Source: an uncultured Alphaproteobacteria bacterium
GTDB taxonomy: Bacteria; Pseudomonadota; Alphaproteobacteria; JAPOUT01; G958296285
Reading direction: 5' to 3'
Assembly: GCA_958296285.1 (NCBI GenBank)
Contig: OY282459.1
Coordinates: 1-64,000 of the forward strand
DNA: 64,000 nucleotides
Positions within the stretch are counted from its first letter, which is position 1. Each line of letters begins with the position of its first letter. Made by a program: the position numbers and the translations under genes. The notes under the pieces are model-generated. The model worked only from the letters and a program-made list of their open reading frames with translations, did no database searches and was not told the DNA's origin. This document shows positions 26,380-35,437 of this stretch, piece after piece.

Positions 26380-28010
26380 TGGATGCGAATCCCGTGAAGT
26401 CCGCTGACGAGCGGGCGGATCGCCGTTTGATGCCCCATTTTTTCCAGAGAGTCTTTGAGATTGGCGAGCGCCGTGCCTTGTTCCAGTTCCAGCCCTCCGC
26501 CTCGCGCGACTCCTTCGCGCGCGACAAAGCGCGGCAGGTCTATCGCTTCCTGCATGGTCATGTTCCAATCTATCAGCGCGATCACGCTCTCGGCGACATA
26601 GGCGATAATCCGCGAGCCGCCGGGCGAGCCGAGAATGGCGAAGAGCGCGCCTTCCTCGTCAAAGATCAGGGTTGGCGTCATGGAGGAGAGCGGGCGTTTT
26701 TTCGGCGCCGGCGCGTTGGCGACCGCGCGTCCGTTTTTTTGAGGCGCGAAGGCGAAGTCGGTCAGCTGGTTGTTGAGGAAGAAGCCTCCGCTCATCAGGT
26801 GGTTTCCGAAAGGTCCTTCAATGGAGGAGGTCAGGGAGACGGCGTTTCCTTCGCCGTCCAAGACGCTGATATGGGTTGTTGAGGGGAGGGAGAGATCGTC
26901 TCCTTTTTGACGGGGCGGGGGTTTGGCGGCGAGGGGGTTTCCGGGCGGGACTTGCGTCATGGCGCGATGGGGCGAGATCATCGCGGCGCGGGCTTTCAGA
27001 TAGTTTGGCTTGAGGAGGGCTTTCTGCGGGACGGCGATGAAATCGGGATCGGCGAGATAGTGGGCGCGGTCGGCATAGGCGAGGCGGCTGGCTTCGGAGA
27101 TAAGATGGACGGCTTCTAGAGATTGGGGTTTCATCGCGCTCATTGGGAAGCGCTCTAGGATCCCGAGAATCTGCAGGAGGGTCACGCCGCCTGATGAGGG
27201 CGGGGGCATGGCGCAGACGGTGAAGTTTCTATAGGGGCGGCAGAGATTGGGTCGCATTTTGGGTTTATATTGGGCGAGGTCTTGTGGGCTGAGGGTTCCT
27301 GGTCGGTGTTTGGCGCTGCGGATAGTTTTGGCGATATTTTGGGCGATTGCGCCTTGATAGAAGGCTGCCGCGCCTTGTTCGGCGATTTGGCGGAAGGTTT
27401 GGGCGAGTTTCGGATTTTTGAGGATTGCGCCTGAGGGGAGCGGTTTGGTTTTTCCGTTTTTGTCTTGTTGGTAATAGAGGCTTCGCGAGGGTTCGCGTTT
27501 AGGGAGGATGGGGTCTCGCGCGAGCATTTGGCGGAGTCTTGGCGAGATTGGGAAGCCTTTTTCGGCGAGTTTTATTGCGGGTTGGAAGAGGTCGCGCCAT
27601 GGCAGTTTGCCGTGCTTGTTGTGGGCTTGTTGGAGCATGGCGAGGAGTCCTGGCGTTCCTGCGGCGATTCCGCCGATCATGGCGTCTGGGAAGGCGAGGG
27701 GTTGTTTTTGCGGGTTGAGGAAGAGGGAGGGTTTGATGTTGGCGGGGGCGGTTTCGCGTCCGTCATAGGAGTGGAGTTTTTGTTTTTTGGCGTTCCAGTG
27801 GAGGAGGAATCCTCCGCCGCCGATGCCTGATGATTGGGGTTCCACGAGGTTGAGGATCATTTGGGCGGCGATAGCGGCGTCTATGGCGGAGCCGTTTTTT
27901 TTGAGGATATGGATGGCGGTTTTTGTGGCGTGGGGGTTTGCGGTTGATGCGGTTGGGTTAGGTTTGGCGCAGGCTGTTGTGGCGAGGGCGATGATGAGGA
28001 TGAATCGCAT
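26313..28010 (-). CDS. ggt: Gamma-glutamyltransferase
   Basis: 565 residues from the ATG at 28010 (MRFILIIALATTACAK); the N-terminus reads as a signal peptide with a possible lipobox at TTAC. The N-terminal nucleophile is the Thr of STTHISVLD near 382, where the proenzyme self-cleaves. PSSGGVTLLQI, the oxyanion segment SSMTPTLIFD and GSPGGSRII are also conserved. The enzyme hydrolyses or transfers the gamma-glutamyl group of glutathione in the periplasm. Its 3' end overlaps the histidine kinase tail-to-tail. Confidence 0.94.
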   Translation of the reverse strand: MRFILIIALATTACAKPNPTASTANPHATKTAIHILKKNGSAIDAAIAAQMILNLVEPQSSGIGGGGFLLHWNAKKQKLHSYDGRETAPANIKPSLFLNPQKQPLAFPDAMIGGIAAGTPGLLAMLQQAHNKHGKLPWRDLFQPAIKLAEKGFPISPRLRQMLARDPILPKREPSRSLYYQQDKNGKTKPLPSGAILKNPKLAQTFRQIAEQGAAAFYQGAIAQNIAKTIRSAKHRPGTLSPQDLAQYKPKMRPNLCRPYRNFTVCAMPPPSSGGVTLLQILGILERFPMSAMKPQSLEAVHLISEASRLAYADRAHYLADPDFIAVPQKALLKPNYLKARAAMISPHRAMTQVPPGNPLAAKPPPRQKGDDLSLPSTTHISVLDGEGNAVSLTSSIEGPFGNHLMSGGFFLNNQLTDFAFAPQKNGRAVANAPAPKKRPLSSMTPTLIFDEEGALFAILGSPGGSRIIAYVAESVIALIDWNMTMQEAIDLPRFVAREGVARGGGLELEQGTALANLKDSLEKMGHQTAIRPLVSGLHGIRIHQSLADGGADRRREGLALTLSR

Positions 28011-28057
28011 GGGGGTGAGAGTAGGGGGTTTGGGGGGGTGTTGCAATCTCCCTTTAT

Positions 28058-28386
28058 CTCCCTTTAAGGGGGGTCAAGGGGGGCTTGCCCCCCTTGAGAA
28101 AAGGGGGTTCGGGGGAAACCCCCGAATAGTCGGCGGGCGTGGCGAAACGAAGCGGGCGAAGCCGCAGGCAAGCCCGCGAGAAAGCCCGCCGACCCCCCTG
28201 CTCGCAAGAGCTCTTGTAAGCAGGGGGCGCGTGGGTGGGTCGCATTTGCTCGCTCGCTACGCCACGAGTGGCTCTGCTCGCTTCGCAAATGCTTTTTTCC
28301 CACCCACCCACGCGTTTCGGGGGGGATTCCCCCCGATCCCCCCTTTTTCTTGGGGGGCAAGCCCCCCAAACCCCCCTTCACGGGAG
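28058..28386. repeat. Palindromic modular element, copy E (full length)
   Basis: The ends are CTCCCTTTAAGGGGGG and the inverse of CTCCCGTGAAGGGGGG. In between lie all core modules: mirrored G/C-run arms, GTCGGCGGGC stem, a near-perfect palindrome centred on AAGAGCTCTT near 28206 (arms 14 of 16 matched) and the GCGTGGGTGGG...CCCACCCACGC stem. It fills the divergent gap between ggt and the S58 peptidase, so the promoters of both must lie in or beside it. Confidence 0.92.
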
Positions 28387-28411
28387 CATCTCCCCATGCT
28401 ATCCGCTCCCT

Positions 28412-29467
28412 ATGACCCAAAAAACCCCCAACCCAAAAACAGGCAACCGAAACCTCATCACAGACCTGGACGGAATCCTCATCGGAAACGCCCAAGACAC
28501 AACCATCGCCACCGGCGTGACCGTCCTGCTCCCCAACCCCCGCGCCACCGCCTCATGCGATATGCGCGGCGGCGCGCCGGGAACCCGCGAAACAGACGCC
28601 CTCCAACCCGAAACGCTCGTGGATGCCGTGGACGCCATCTTCCTGTCAGGCGGCTCGTCCTACGGCTTGGAAGCAGGCTCGGCAATCGCCTCATGGCTCG
28701 GCGCGAAAGGCAGAGGCTTCGCGCTGACAGACGCCGAAAACACGCCGCGCTCGCCTGTCGTCCCGGGCGCGATCCTCTACGACTTGGCGAATGGCGGCGA
28801 CAAAAAATGGGGCGAAACGCCGCCCTACGCGCGTCTCGGCAAAGAGGCTTGCGAGAAAGCGAGCAGAGATTTCGCGCTTGGCAATATCGGCGCGGGCTAT
28901 GGGGCGACATGCGGCGCTCTGAAAGGAGGCTTGGGGAGCGCGTCTCTTCTCTGCGCCGATGGCTTGCAGGTCGGCGCGCTGATGGCGGTCAATGCGTTTG
29001 GCTCGGCGGTTTCGCCTGAGACCGGGCGCTTATGGGCGGAATCTGTCGCTGAGGGAGACGAGATGGGCGGCGCAGGGGCGGGCGCGGCGAGCGCGATGCG
29101 CGGCGGCGGCGGCGACATTTTCGCAGGCACGAAGGCGGCGGGCGCGTTCCCTGGCGCGAACACGACGATTGGGGTTGTGGCGGTGAATGCGGCGCTGTCT
29201 GTGGCGGAGGCGAAGCGCGTGGCGATCATGGCGCAAGACGGCTTGGCGCGCGCGCTTCGTCCTGTTCATACGCCGTTGGACGGGGACATGATTTTTGTGA
29301 TTGCGACGGGGCGTTGGGATATGGGCGATGCGATGCGTTCTTTATCTTTGGCGCGAATAGGGACATTGGCGGCGGATATTGTTGTTCGGGCGGTGGGGCG
29401 CGGGGTTTATGAGGCGGAGAGTTTGGGCGGTGTTTTGTGTTATCGGGAGAGTTTGAAAGATTGTTAG
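28412..29467 (+). CDS. P1 family (S58, DmpA-type) aminopeptidase/amidohydrolase
   Basis: 351 residues from ATG at 28412; upstream frame belongs to repeat E. The N-terminal-nucleophile fold of DmpA/BapA/NylC proteins is recognisable from NLITDLDGILIGNAQ, TVLLPNP, FLSGGSSYGLEA near 70, NIGAGYGATCGALKGGLG, and the maturation site GANTTIGVVAVNAAL near 245, where the chain normally self-cleaves to expose a Ser/Thr nucleophile. The substrate (beta-peptide, D-amino acid or oligoamide) cannot be deduced. It is followed by tRNA-Arg 23 bp downstream. Confidence 0.9.
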   Translation: MTQKTPNPKTGNRNLITDLDGILIGNAQDTTIATGVTVLLPNPRATASCDMRGGAPGTRETDALQPETLVDAVDAIFLSGGSSYGLEAGSAIASWLGAKGRGFALTDAENTPRSPVVPGAILYDLANGGDKKWGETPPYARLGKEACEKASRDFALGNIGAGYGATCGALKGGLGSASLLCADGLQVGALMAVNAFGSAVSPETGRLWAESVAEGDEMGGAGAGAASAMRGGGGDIFAGTKAAGAFPGANTTIGVVAVNAALSVAEAKRVAIMAQDGLARALRPVHTPLDGDMIFVIATGRWDMGDAMRSLSLARIGTLAADIVVRAVGRGVYEAESLGGVLCYRESLKDC

Positions 29468-29490
29468 TGTCGTTGTAAGAGAGAGGTTAT

Positions 29491-29564
29491 GCGCCCGTAG
29501 CTCAACTGGATAGAGCGTCTGACTACGGATCAGGAGGTTAGGGGTTCGAATCCTCTCGGGCGCG
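29491..29564 (+). tRNA. tRNA-Arg (ACG)
   Basis: 74 nt. Acceptor GCGCCCG pairs with CGGGCGC, the D arm is normal, and anticodon loop CTACGGA (anticodon ACG at 29525-29527) sits on stem CTGA/TCAG. The T loop is TTCGAAT. A34 would be edited to inosine to read CGU, CGC and CGA, so a TadA is expected elsewhere. CCA is not encoded. It may be co-transcribed with the S58 peptidase gene, since no promoter is obvious in the 23-bp gap. Confidence 0.96.
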
Positions 29565-29578
29565 CGCCGCGTTAGAAT

Positions 29579-29930
29579 CTCCCGTGAAGGGGGGTATCGA
29601 ATCTCCCGTAAAGGGGGGTGTGGGGGGTCGGAGACCCCCCGCGAGAAAGGGGGGATCGGGGGGAATCCCCCCGAATAGTCGGCGGGCGTGGCGAAACGAA
29701 GCAGGCGAAGCGCGTAGCGCGAGCCTGCGAGAAAGCCCGCCGACCCCCCTGCTTACAATAGCTCTTGCGGGCAGGGGGCGCGTGGGTGGGGTCGCATTTT
29801 CTCGCTACGCTTACGCTCCGCTCGCAAATGCTTTTTTCCCCACCCCACCCACGCGCTTTCGGGGGGATTCCCCCCGAACCCCCTTTCTCAAGGGGGGCAA
29901 GCCCCCCTTGACCCCCCTTTACGGGCGCTC
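29579..29930. repeat. Palindromic modular element, copy F (full length, duplicated left end)
   Basis: The left end is doubled: ATCTCCCGTGAAGGGGGG and ATCTCCCGTAAAGGGGGG follow each other within 30 bp. Then come G/C-run hairpins, the GTCGGCGGGC stem, a decayed centre AATAGCTCTT, the GCGCGTGGGTGGGG stem and mirrored G/C runs ending TTTACGGG. It occupies the gap between tRNA-Arg and the cca stop. Confidence 0.9.
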
Positions 29931-29946
29931 CCCATCAGCCCCAACG

Positions 29947-31212
29947 CTAATACACCGTCGCCTGAACAACCGCCTTCAACCGCTCCATAATGGAAAACAT
30001 ATCCTCCGTAAAATCACTCTCAACCCACCATTCCTCAACCTCCCGCAACACGCGACCAACCGCCTCGCCCTCAGGAACGCCCGCCCGCCGAACCATGCCC
30101 CCCGTCAACGGAAACACCGGACGCTCCCAACTCTCCCCCATCGCCAACAAAGCCCGCCACTGAACAGACGCCGAAACCTTCTCATCCGAAGCCCAAGCCA
30201 ACCAAACCCGATCCAAAAAAACCCGCCGCCCCCACAAATATAAAAACCGCCGAACCTCGCGCATGGACAAATAAGACCTCACGCGATCCCCCTCATCATG
30301 CGCCGCCGCCACGCGAGCCGCATCCGCCTTGGACATCCTCAACAACCGCGCCGCGCGACCCGCCGCCAAACCGCTCGGAAAAAACGCCGCGAAACCCAAA
30401 AGCGCGTCATGCGAAAAAAACGCCGCCGCCTCATGCCCATGCAAAGACGCATGACGCGCAATCCCCTCCGCATCCGCCTCAGGCAAAATCCGCGCCCATA
30501 TGCCTCCCGCCGCCATCAGCGCCGCCATTTCAGGCGCGCGCGGCGCGGTCAGCAACTTCATCACCTCATCACGAATGCGCTCTTTGGAAAGAATCTCCAA
30601 CCCCTCGGCATGAGCGAAGCACGCCTCAAGACCAGCCCGATCCGCATCGCCCCGCGCGTAAAAAGCCGAAAAACGAAAAAACCGCAAAATGCGCAAATAA
30701 TCCTCCCCGATGCGATCCGCCGCGCGCCCAATAAAACGAACCCGCCCCGCCTCCAAATCAGCAGCCCCGCCCAACGGATCATAAAGCGTCCCGTCCGGAT
30801 CGGCATAAAGCGCGTTGATCGTGAAATCGCGGCGCTCCGCATCCTCGCGCCAATGTTTGGTGAAGCGAATCTCGGCATGACGCCCGTCCGTCTTGACGTC
30901 AGCGCGGAGAGTCGTGATCTCAAACCGCCTCTCGCCAAGAAGAGCCGTGACCGTGCCATGCTTGATGCCTGTCGGAATGACCCTGATCCCGGCTTTTCTG
31001 AGCCGCGCCATGACCTCTTTCGGCGTTTTGACCGTGGCGACATCAACCTCTTTCGCGCCGACAATCCCCCCTTCCTCTTCTTTGCCGATCAGAGCGTCCC
31101 GCACCGCGCCGCCGACCGCGCGCGCGCCCTCTCCCAGAGCGCGGAAGAGTTCTTGCGTCTCGGGGGCTTTGAGCCAAGAGGCATCGGCGAGCGATGGTGT
31201 CGGAAGCGGCAT
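29947..31212 (-). CDS. cca: CCA tRNA nucleotidyltransferase / poly(A) polymerase family
   Basis: 421 residues if started at the ATG at 31212; in-frame ATGs at 31227 and 31305 are alternatives. Class II nucleotidyltransferase: AVGGAVRDALIG is the nucleotide-binding G[GS]xVRD motif, with the metal Asp pair in EVDVATVKTP. RRDFTINALYADPDG is the NTP-selecting region and RIGEDYLRILRFFRFSAFYA follows. It adds CCA to tRNA 3' ends, needed here because neither tRNA gene encodes it. TGCTATGCT on the minus strand lies so close that the mRNA may start at or near the ATG at 31212. Confidence 0.92.
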   Translation of the reverse strand: MPLPTPSLADASWLKAPETQELFRALGEGARAVGGAVRDALIGKEEEGGIVGAKEVDVATVKTPKEVMARLRKAGIRVIPTGIKHGTVTALLGERRFEITTLRADVKTDGRHAEIRFTKHWREDAERRDFTINALYADPDGTLYDPLGGAADLEAGRVRFIGRAADRIGEDYLRILRFFRFSAFYARGDADRAGLEACFAHAEGLEILSKERIRDEVMKLLTAPRAPEMAALMAAGGIWARILPEADAEGIARHASLHGHEAAAFFSHDALLGFAAFFPSGLAAGRAARLLRMSKADAARVAAAHDEGDRVRSYLSMREVRRFLYLWGRRVFLDRVWLAWASDEKVSASVQWRALLAMGESWERPVFPLTGGMVRRAGVPEGEAVGRVLREVEEWWVESDFTEDMFSIMERLKAVVQATVY

Positions 31213-31328
31213 AGAGGCCGCCAGCATAGCACGAAAACCTCTCGCGCATTCGTGAGGAAGGTTGAAGCGCGCCGCGCCGCCGCCTGTCTTATAAGAGATC
31301 ATCAATCCGCGCCCGCGAAGGATGCCCC

Positions 31329-31802
31329 ATGCGAAAAAACGCCGACGCTTTGCTGGAAGAGTTTGGAAATTATATCGGGATTCCCAATCTTGTCTTTGAC
31401 GAGGAAAATATCTGCGTTCTCTCCTTCGGCGATGAGGTGGTCTGCCTCTCGGTGCGCGAGGATTCGGGACATATCATGGTTTACGCGGATTTGGGCGCGT
31501 TGGAGAATCCGGCGCCGCCCCTCGCTTTGATCGCGCTTTTGGAGGCGAACTGCCTGCAGCCCAGCGGCATCACGCTCGGGATCCGATTGGATCCCGATCG
31601 CAATCTTTATGTCGTGGCGCAGTCGCTTCTGCTGGATCTGAAATCTTTGGATCAAGAGCGCTTTCAGACCATGCTTGAGAGTTTCATCACGCGGCAGGAA
31701 TCTTGGCGCGAGAAACTGCCCCGCCTCGCGCAAGGCAAGAGAGACAAGACGGAAGCGGCGGGCGGAGCGTTGGAGCATCCCCCCTCTTCTATCCGCGCCT
31801 GA
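31329..31802 (+). CDS. CesT/Tir-type type III secretion chaperone-like protein
   Basis: 157 residues. It opens LLEEFGNYIGIPNLVFDEENICVLSFGDE, the typical helix-strand start of class I type III secretion chaperones. It continues with strands around VVCLSVREDSGHIMVYADLGAL, a helix ALLEANCLQPSGITLG, strand LYVVAQSLLLD, and a final helix ERFQTMLESFITRQESWREKL. A Lys/Ala-rich tail follows. Such chaperones are small acidic dimers that bind effector N-termini. No effector, needle or ATPase gene is in the window, so it is an isolated gene and the function is inference. The stop overlaps the convergent NUDIX gene by 14 bp. Confidence 0.72.
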   Translation: MRKNADALLEEFGNYIGIPNLVFDEENICVLSFGDEVVCLSVREDSGHIMVYADLGALENPAPPLALIALLEANCLQPSGITLGIRLDPDRNLYVVAQSLLLDLKSLDQERFQTMLESFITRQESWREKLPRLAQGKRDKTEAAGGALEHPPSSIRA

Positions 31803-32400
31803 TCGCCCGCCCGCTCGCGCTCTCCTCGCCCTCCTCGCGGAAGACACGCTCATAGAGACTTCTGAGGATTCCCGCCGTCACGCCCCATATCCGCCGCCGC
31901 CGATAGGGAATGCCATAGACAATATGTCTCTTTCCTTTCCACTCTCTTTGGCTCCTTTGATGATTGTTCGGATTCATCAGAAAGGCGAGCGGGGCTTCAA
32001 AGATTTCGGCGACTTCGCTTTTCTCGGCTTGGGGCAGGAAATCCTGATAGACCAGCCCAATGACCGGCAGAATGAGATAGCCTGACGGCGTCTCGTGGAG
32101 ATTGAGAAAGCCGGAAATGCTGACATAGTTTGAGGGGAGTCCGACTTCCTCTTCGGCTTCGCGGAGGGCGGTTTGGGCGAGGGTGGCGTCTTCTTTTTCG
32201 CGCGCGCCGCCGGGGAAGGCGATCTGTCCCGGATGGGATCTGAGATGATCGGCGCGGCGAATGAAAAGCATGGAAGGCTCGCCTTTCCTGATGAGAATCG
32301 GCATCAGCACGGCAGCCTGTTTGAGATGCGGCGCGGCGGGCATGGCGGGCGGCTTTTTCAAGAGTCGCGCTTTCATGCGCGCCGGGAGCGTTTGGCTCAT
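31789..32400 (-). CDS. NUDIX hydrolase, CoA pyrophosphatase type
   Basis: 203 residues from the ATG at 32400, which overlaps the DUF1285 stop (ATGA). The Nudix box is GGAREKEDATLAQTALREAEEEVGL-like with all metal Glu residues (REAEEE), preceded by LFIRRADHLRSHPGQIAFPGG, the extra motif (LLTxRSxxLRxHxGQIxFPGG) that marks CoA/acyl-CoA diphosphatases such as YeaB/NUDT7. It probably cleaves CoA to phosphopantetheine and 3',5'-ADP. In related bacteria it often precedes cca; here cca lies nearby, beyond the chaperone-like gene. Confidence 0.9.
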   Translation of the reverse strand: MSQTLPARMKARLLKKPPAMPAAPHLKQAAVLMPILIRKGEPSMLFIRRADHLRSHPGQIAFPGGAREKEDATLAQTALREAEEEVGLPSNYVSISGFLNLHETPSGYLILPVIGLVYQDFLPQAEKSEVAEIFEAPLAFLMNPNNHQRSQREWKGKRHIVYGIPYRRRRIWGVTAGILRSLYERVFREEGEESASGRAIRRG

Positions 32401-32966
32401 GCGCGCATCTTTTCGGCTTCCGTGATCGGGAAAAACCTCTTCGCGCTCCATATTCCGAAAAAGCGAACATTGCCGCGCGTCTCTTCCGCCCCCAGTTCCA
32501 CCAGATCGTAGAACAGCGCGCGCGTGATCCGCGCTTCCAGCGCCGCGCGGACATGGACATAAGGGCGCGGCTCTTGCGTTTCAGGATGAAGAGCGAAGCG
32601 CATCGGATGGTCGGCGGAGGCGGTCGTCTCGTCTCCGACATTGGTGCGGAAGGTGAGAATCTGCCCGCGCCCCTTCCCTTCCCTCTTCATGGAGACAGCG
32701 AGGAATGGGGCGTCATCCACTTTGACAGGCACTTTCTCCACAGGGGTGACGAGATAATGGATTCCGTCCTCGTCTCGGCGCAGGATCGTGGAGAAGAGTC
32801 GCACGAGCCGCTCGCGCCCGATCGGCGTTCCTTGATAATACCAAAGCCCGTCGGCGCGGATATGCATGCCGATATCGCCGCAGGAGGGCGGATTCCATTT
32901 TTCCACCGGCGGGAGTTTTCGCCCGCGCCCCGATTGTCCGGCGCGTTCCAGCTCTTTGAGATCCAT
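32397..32966 (-). CDS. DUF1285 domain protein
   Basis: 189 residues, cytosolic. It matches the DUF1285 pattern: PPVEKWNPPSCGDIGMHI, ADGLWYYQGTPIGRERLVRLFSTILRRDEDG, YLVTPVEKVPVKVDDAPF, then LTFRTNVGD and RPYVHVRAALEARITRALFYDLVELG. The function of the family is unknown. It is translationally coupled to the NUDIX gene, and in alphaproteobacteria the two are common neighbours. A TGCTATCAT box (32981-32973) ends only 7 bp before the ATG, suggesting a leaderless or nearly leaderless mRNA. Confidence 0.88.
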   Translation of the reverse strand: MDLKELERAGQSGRGRKLPPVEKWNPPSCGDIGMHIRADGLWYYQGTPIGRERLVRLFSTILRRDEDGIHYLVTPVEKVPVKVDDAPFLAVSMKREGKGRGQILTFRTNVGDETTASADHPMRFALHPETQEPRPYVHVRAALEARITRALFYDLVELGAEETRGNVRFFGIWSAKRFFPITEAEKMRA

Positions 32967-33010
32967 GGCGCGATGATAGCATGAAAGGCGTTTTTTCGCT
33001 CTTTTTCTCG

Positions 33011-34084
33011 CTATGCGGCGAGATAGGCGGCGCTCCGCATCTCATAAAGGCGCGAGACGGCGCGGCGAAAAAGGGGGTTTTCTTCTTCGCCCTTATCAAG
33101 CGCGTTCGGCTCGGCGGCGGCGCTCAAAGCCAGTTTGACCCTCGCATCATAGAGAATGTCAATGAGGGTGATGAAGCGGCGCTGCGCGTTCCGATTCCTG
33201 TCGTCAAAGAGGGGAACGCCCTCCAGCAGGATCGTGTGATAGCGCCGCGCCAGCGCCAAATAATCCGCCGCGCCCAGGGCTTCGCCGCAAAGACCGTCAA
33301 AGGAAAAAAGCGCCGTCCCCATGGACTGACGCGGCACATGAAGAGCCCGTCCTTGAACGAGGAGCGTCTCCGCCTCTCCGCCGCCGCGAGACAATCGCTG
33401 AAAGAGCGCCGCCATCGCCCGCGCCGCCTCGGTTTGGGACAAGCCGGCATAATAGATCGTCTCGCCCTCCATTCTCTTGAGGCGATGGTCGGTTTCGCCA
33501 TTGAGCGCGATCGCCTCCGTTTTGCGCTTCAACAGCGCGATGAAGGGGAGGAAGCGATGCCTGTTCAAGCCGCCTTGATAGAGATTGTCCGGCGGAATGT
33601 TGGAGGTCGCCGCGCAAAAGACTCGCCGCCTAAAAAGTTCGCTGAAGAGACGGCCCAAAATCTCGGCGTCCGCGATGTCCTCCACATGGAACTCGTCCAA
33701 ACATAGGAGCCGCGTCCGCGCCGCCTCCTCTTCGGCGATAAGGGCGATGGGATCGCGGCTCTCCTCCTTGTGGAGCGCGTGGAGTCTGCCGTGAACGCGC
33801 TGCATGAATTCGTGAAAATGCCAGCGCTCTTTTTCACGCAGACGCGCTTCGGAATAAAGCATGTCCATCAGCATTGTTTTGCCGCGCCCTACGCCGCCCC
33901 AGAGATAGACGCCCAGTTTCTCCTCTTGATCTTTCGCGCCGAAGAGACGGCTTATCGCGCGCCATTTTTTCTCGGCGCGGCTGATGAGCGCGTCCAGTCT
34001 TTCCGCCGCGCGGATTTGCGCGGCGTCCCTCTCCAAGAGATCGTCTTTGATGAGCGCCTGCAGACGCTTTCCCACGCCTCTCAC
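33011..34084 (-). CDS. zapE: Cell division protein ZapE / AFG1-like ATPase
   Basis: 357 residues from a GTG at 34084 that overlaps the sdhB stop as GTGA; a longer ATG start would overlap sdhB by 73 bp. AAA-type ATPase with Walker [13 protein letters not shown] near 65, Walker [16 protein letters not shown] near 130, sensor region [17 protein letters not shown] and the conserved C-terminal [20 protein letters not shown]1/ZapE proteins are linked to division under stress and to mitochondrial respiratory-chain quality control, which fits the operon position directly after sdhB. Confidence 0.93.
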   Translation of the reverse strand: MRGVGKRLQALIKDDLLERDAAQIRAAERLDALISRAEKKWRAISRLFGAKDQEEKLGVYLWGGVGRGKTMLMDMLYSEARLREKERWHFHEFMQRVHGRLHALHKEESRDPIALIAEEEAARTRLLCLDEFHVEDIADAEILGRLFSELFRRRVFCAATSNIPPDNLYQGGLNRHRFLPFIALLKRKTEAIALNGETDHRLKRMEGETIYYAGLSQTEAARAMAALFQRLSRGGGEAETLLVQGRALHVPRQSMGTALFSFDGLCGEALGAADYLALARRYHTILLEGVPLFDDRNRNAQRRFITLIDILYDARVKLALSAAAEPNALDKGEEENPLFRRAVSRLYEMRSAAYLAA

Positions 34085-34863
34085 TTTTCGCGCAGCAGAA
34101 GCGCTCTCTTGATGCTGGCGATCGCCTTCGCCGGATTGAGATTTTTCGGACAAGCCTTCACGCAGTTCATGATCGTATGGCAGCGATAGAGTTTGAAAGC
34201 GTCATCCAGCTTGTCAAGACGCTCTTCTCTCTCTTCGTCCCGCGAGTCCTGCAGCCATCGCTCGGCTTGGAGAAGGGCGGCGGGGCCTAGATATTTCTCG
34301 CCATTCCACCAATAGGACGGGCATGAGGTGGAGCAGCAGGCGCAGAGGATGCATTCATAAAGCCCGTCCAGACGCTCGCGCTCTTCGGGCGATTGCAGGC
34401 GCTCTTTTTCGGGGGCGGGGCTTTTCGTTTTTGGGAAAGGCTCAATCTGGGCGTAATGGTCGTAGAAGGTTGAAAGATCGCCGACCAAATCCTTGACGAC
34501 AGGGAGATGCGGCAGAGGATAGATCCGAATCCTGCCGTTGAAATCGTCCAGCGTCTTGAGGCAGGCGAGACCATTGACGCCGTTCATATTCATCGCGCAT
34601 GAGCCGCAGATTCCTTCGCGGCAGGATCGGCGGAAGGTCAGCGTGGAATCCGCCTCGCTCTTGATATGAATGAGCGCGTCCAAGACCATAGGCCCGCAAG
34701 CCTCTTCGTCAATATGGTAAGAATCCAGTCTTGGATTCTCGCCCTTATCCGGATCAAAGCGATAAACCTCTATCGCGCGGACGCGCTTCGCGGTTTTCGG
34801 AGCGTCATAGACTCTGCCCTTTTTCTGAACTTTTGATCCTTTCGGCAATCGCAGCTGCGCCAT
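34081..34863 (-). CDS. sdhB: Succinate dehydrogenase iron-sulfur subunit
   Basis: 260 residues. All three cluster motifs are present: [2Fe-2S] [16 protein letters not shown] near 75, [4Fe-4S] [16 protein letters not shown] near 170, and [3Fe-4S] [17 protein letters not shown] near 227. It transfers electrons from SdhA FAD to ubiquinone at the cytoplasmic face of the inner membrane. It is separated from sdhA by a small membrane protein gene, and its stop overlaps the zapE GTG start. Confidence 0.97.
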   Translation of the reverse strand: MAQLRLPKGSKVQKKGRVYDAPKTAKRVRAIEVYRFDPDKGENPRLDSYHIDEEACGPMVLDALIHIKSEADSTLTFRRSCREGICGSCAMNMNGVNGLACLKTLDDFNGRIRIYPLPHLPVVKDLVGDLSTFYDHYAQIEPFPKTKSPAPEKERLQSPEERERLDGLYECILCACCSTSCPSYWWNGEKYLGPAALLQAERWLQDSRDEEREERLDKLDDAFKLYRCHTIMNCVKACPKNLNPAKAIASIKRALLLREK

Positions 34864-34866
34864 TTT

Positions 34867-35427
34867 TCAAGACTCTCCTTTATTCTGTCGGCGCGGATGG
34901 CGTTTTCGCCATAGCGCTTCGGATTCGGGATCGGCGAAGCGCCAGCCTCGCTTCAGACGCGCCCTTATGGCGCGATCGTTCGCTCGGAAACAGATCCAAA
35001 GATGCGCGCCCATCATGGCGAACATCAGCAGGAATTGCGAGACGAAAGCGATGCTCGTCCGCAGCCAAAGAGGATGCGTCCAAAACGCCGCCAGCAATTC
35101 GGGGCAGGGATCCTCGCCTCTCTCTTGGCAGGCTTGGATCGCGCCTATCGGCACCGCGGCCATGATCTCACGATTCATTCTTTCGGCTTCTTCGCCTGAG
35201 GGCGGGAGGGCGTAATAGCGGGCGATGAGAAGGCTCGTCAGGATGATCGCCATCAGCGCGCCCAGCCCGTAAAGTTTTCGGCGAAAGAGGGGAAAGCCGA
35301 ATGTCCATCCCAGAAAGAAAAACTCCCAGTTCCAGCCCATCGGAAGCGCTTCGGTTTCGCCGGTCTCATCGCTGCGGAGCGCGATGGCTCGCTCTTCCTC
35401 TTTTTGCCGAATCCAACGCCGAAACAT
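34867..35427 (-). CDS. Membrane protein inside the sdh operon (DUF2628-like)
   Basis: 186 residues. After a charged N-terminus comes PMGWNWEFFFLGWTFGFPLFRRKLYGLGALMAII, which resembles the W.W..F.F...W.LYRK..G pattern of DUF2628 proteins. A second membrane helix lies near 125-145 (IAFVSQFLLMFAMMGAHLW), followed by an Arg-rich cytosolic tail. It sits between sdhA (10 bp) and sdhB (3 bp), so it must be co-expressed with complex II. The role is unknown; an assembly or accessory function is a guess. Confidence 0.75.
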   Translation of the reverse strand: MFRRWIRQKEEERAIALRSDETGETEALPMGWNWEFFFLGWTFGFPLFRRKLYGLGALMAIILTSLLIARYYALPPSGEEAERMNREIMAAVPIGAIQACQERGEDPCPELLAAFWTHPLWLRTSIAFVSQFLLMFAMMGAHLWICFRANDRAIRARLKRGWRFADPESEALWRKRHPRRQNKGES

Positions 35428-35437
35428 CCCAGCCCCC

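Noticed and set aside
34085..34153. ATG start of zapE overlapping sdhB by 73 bp
   Set aside because: The GTG at 34084 overlaps the sdhB stop as GTGA, matches the coupling used throughout the region and fits the family N-terminus.
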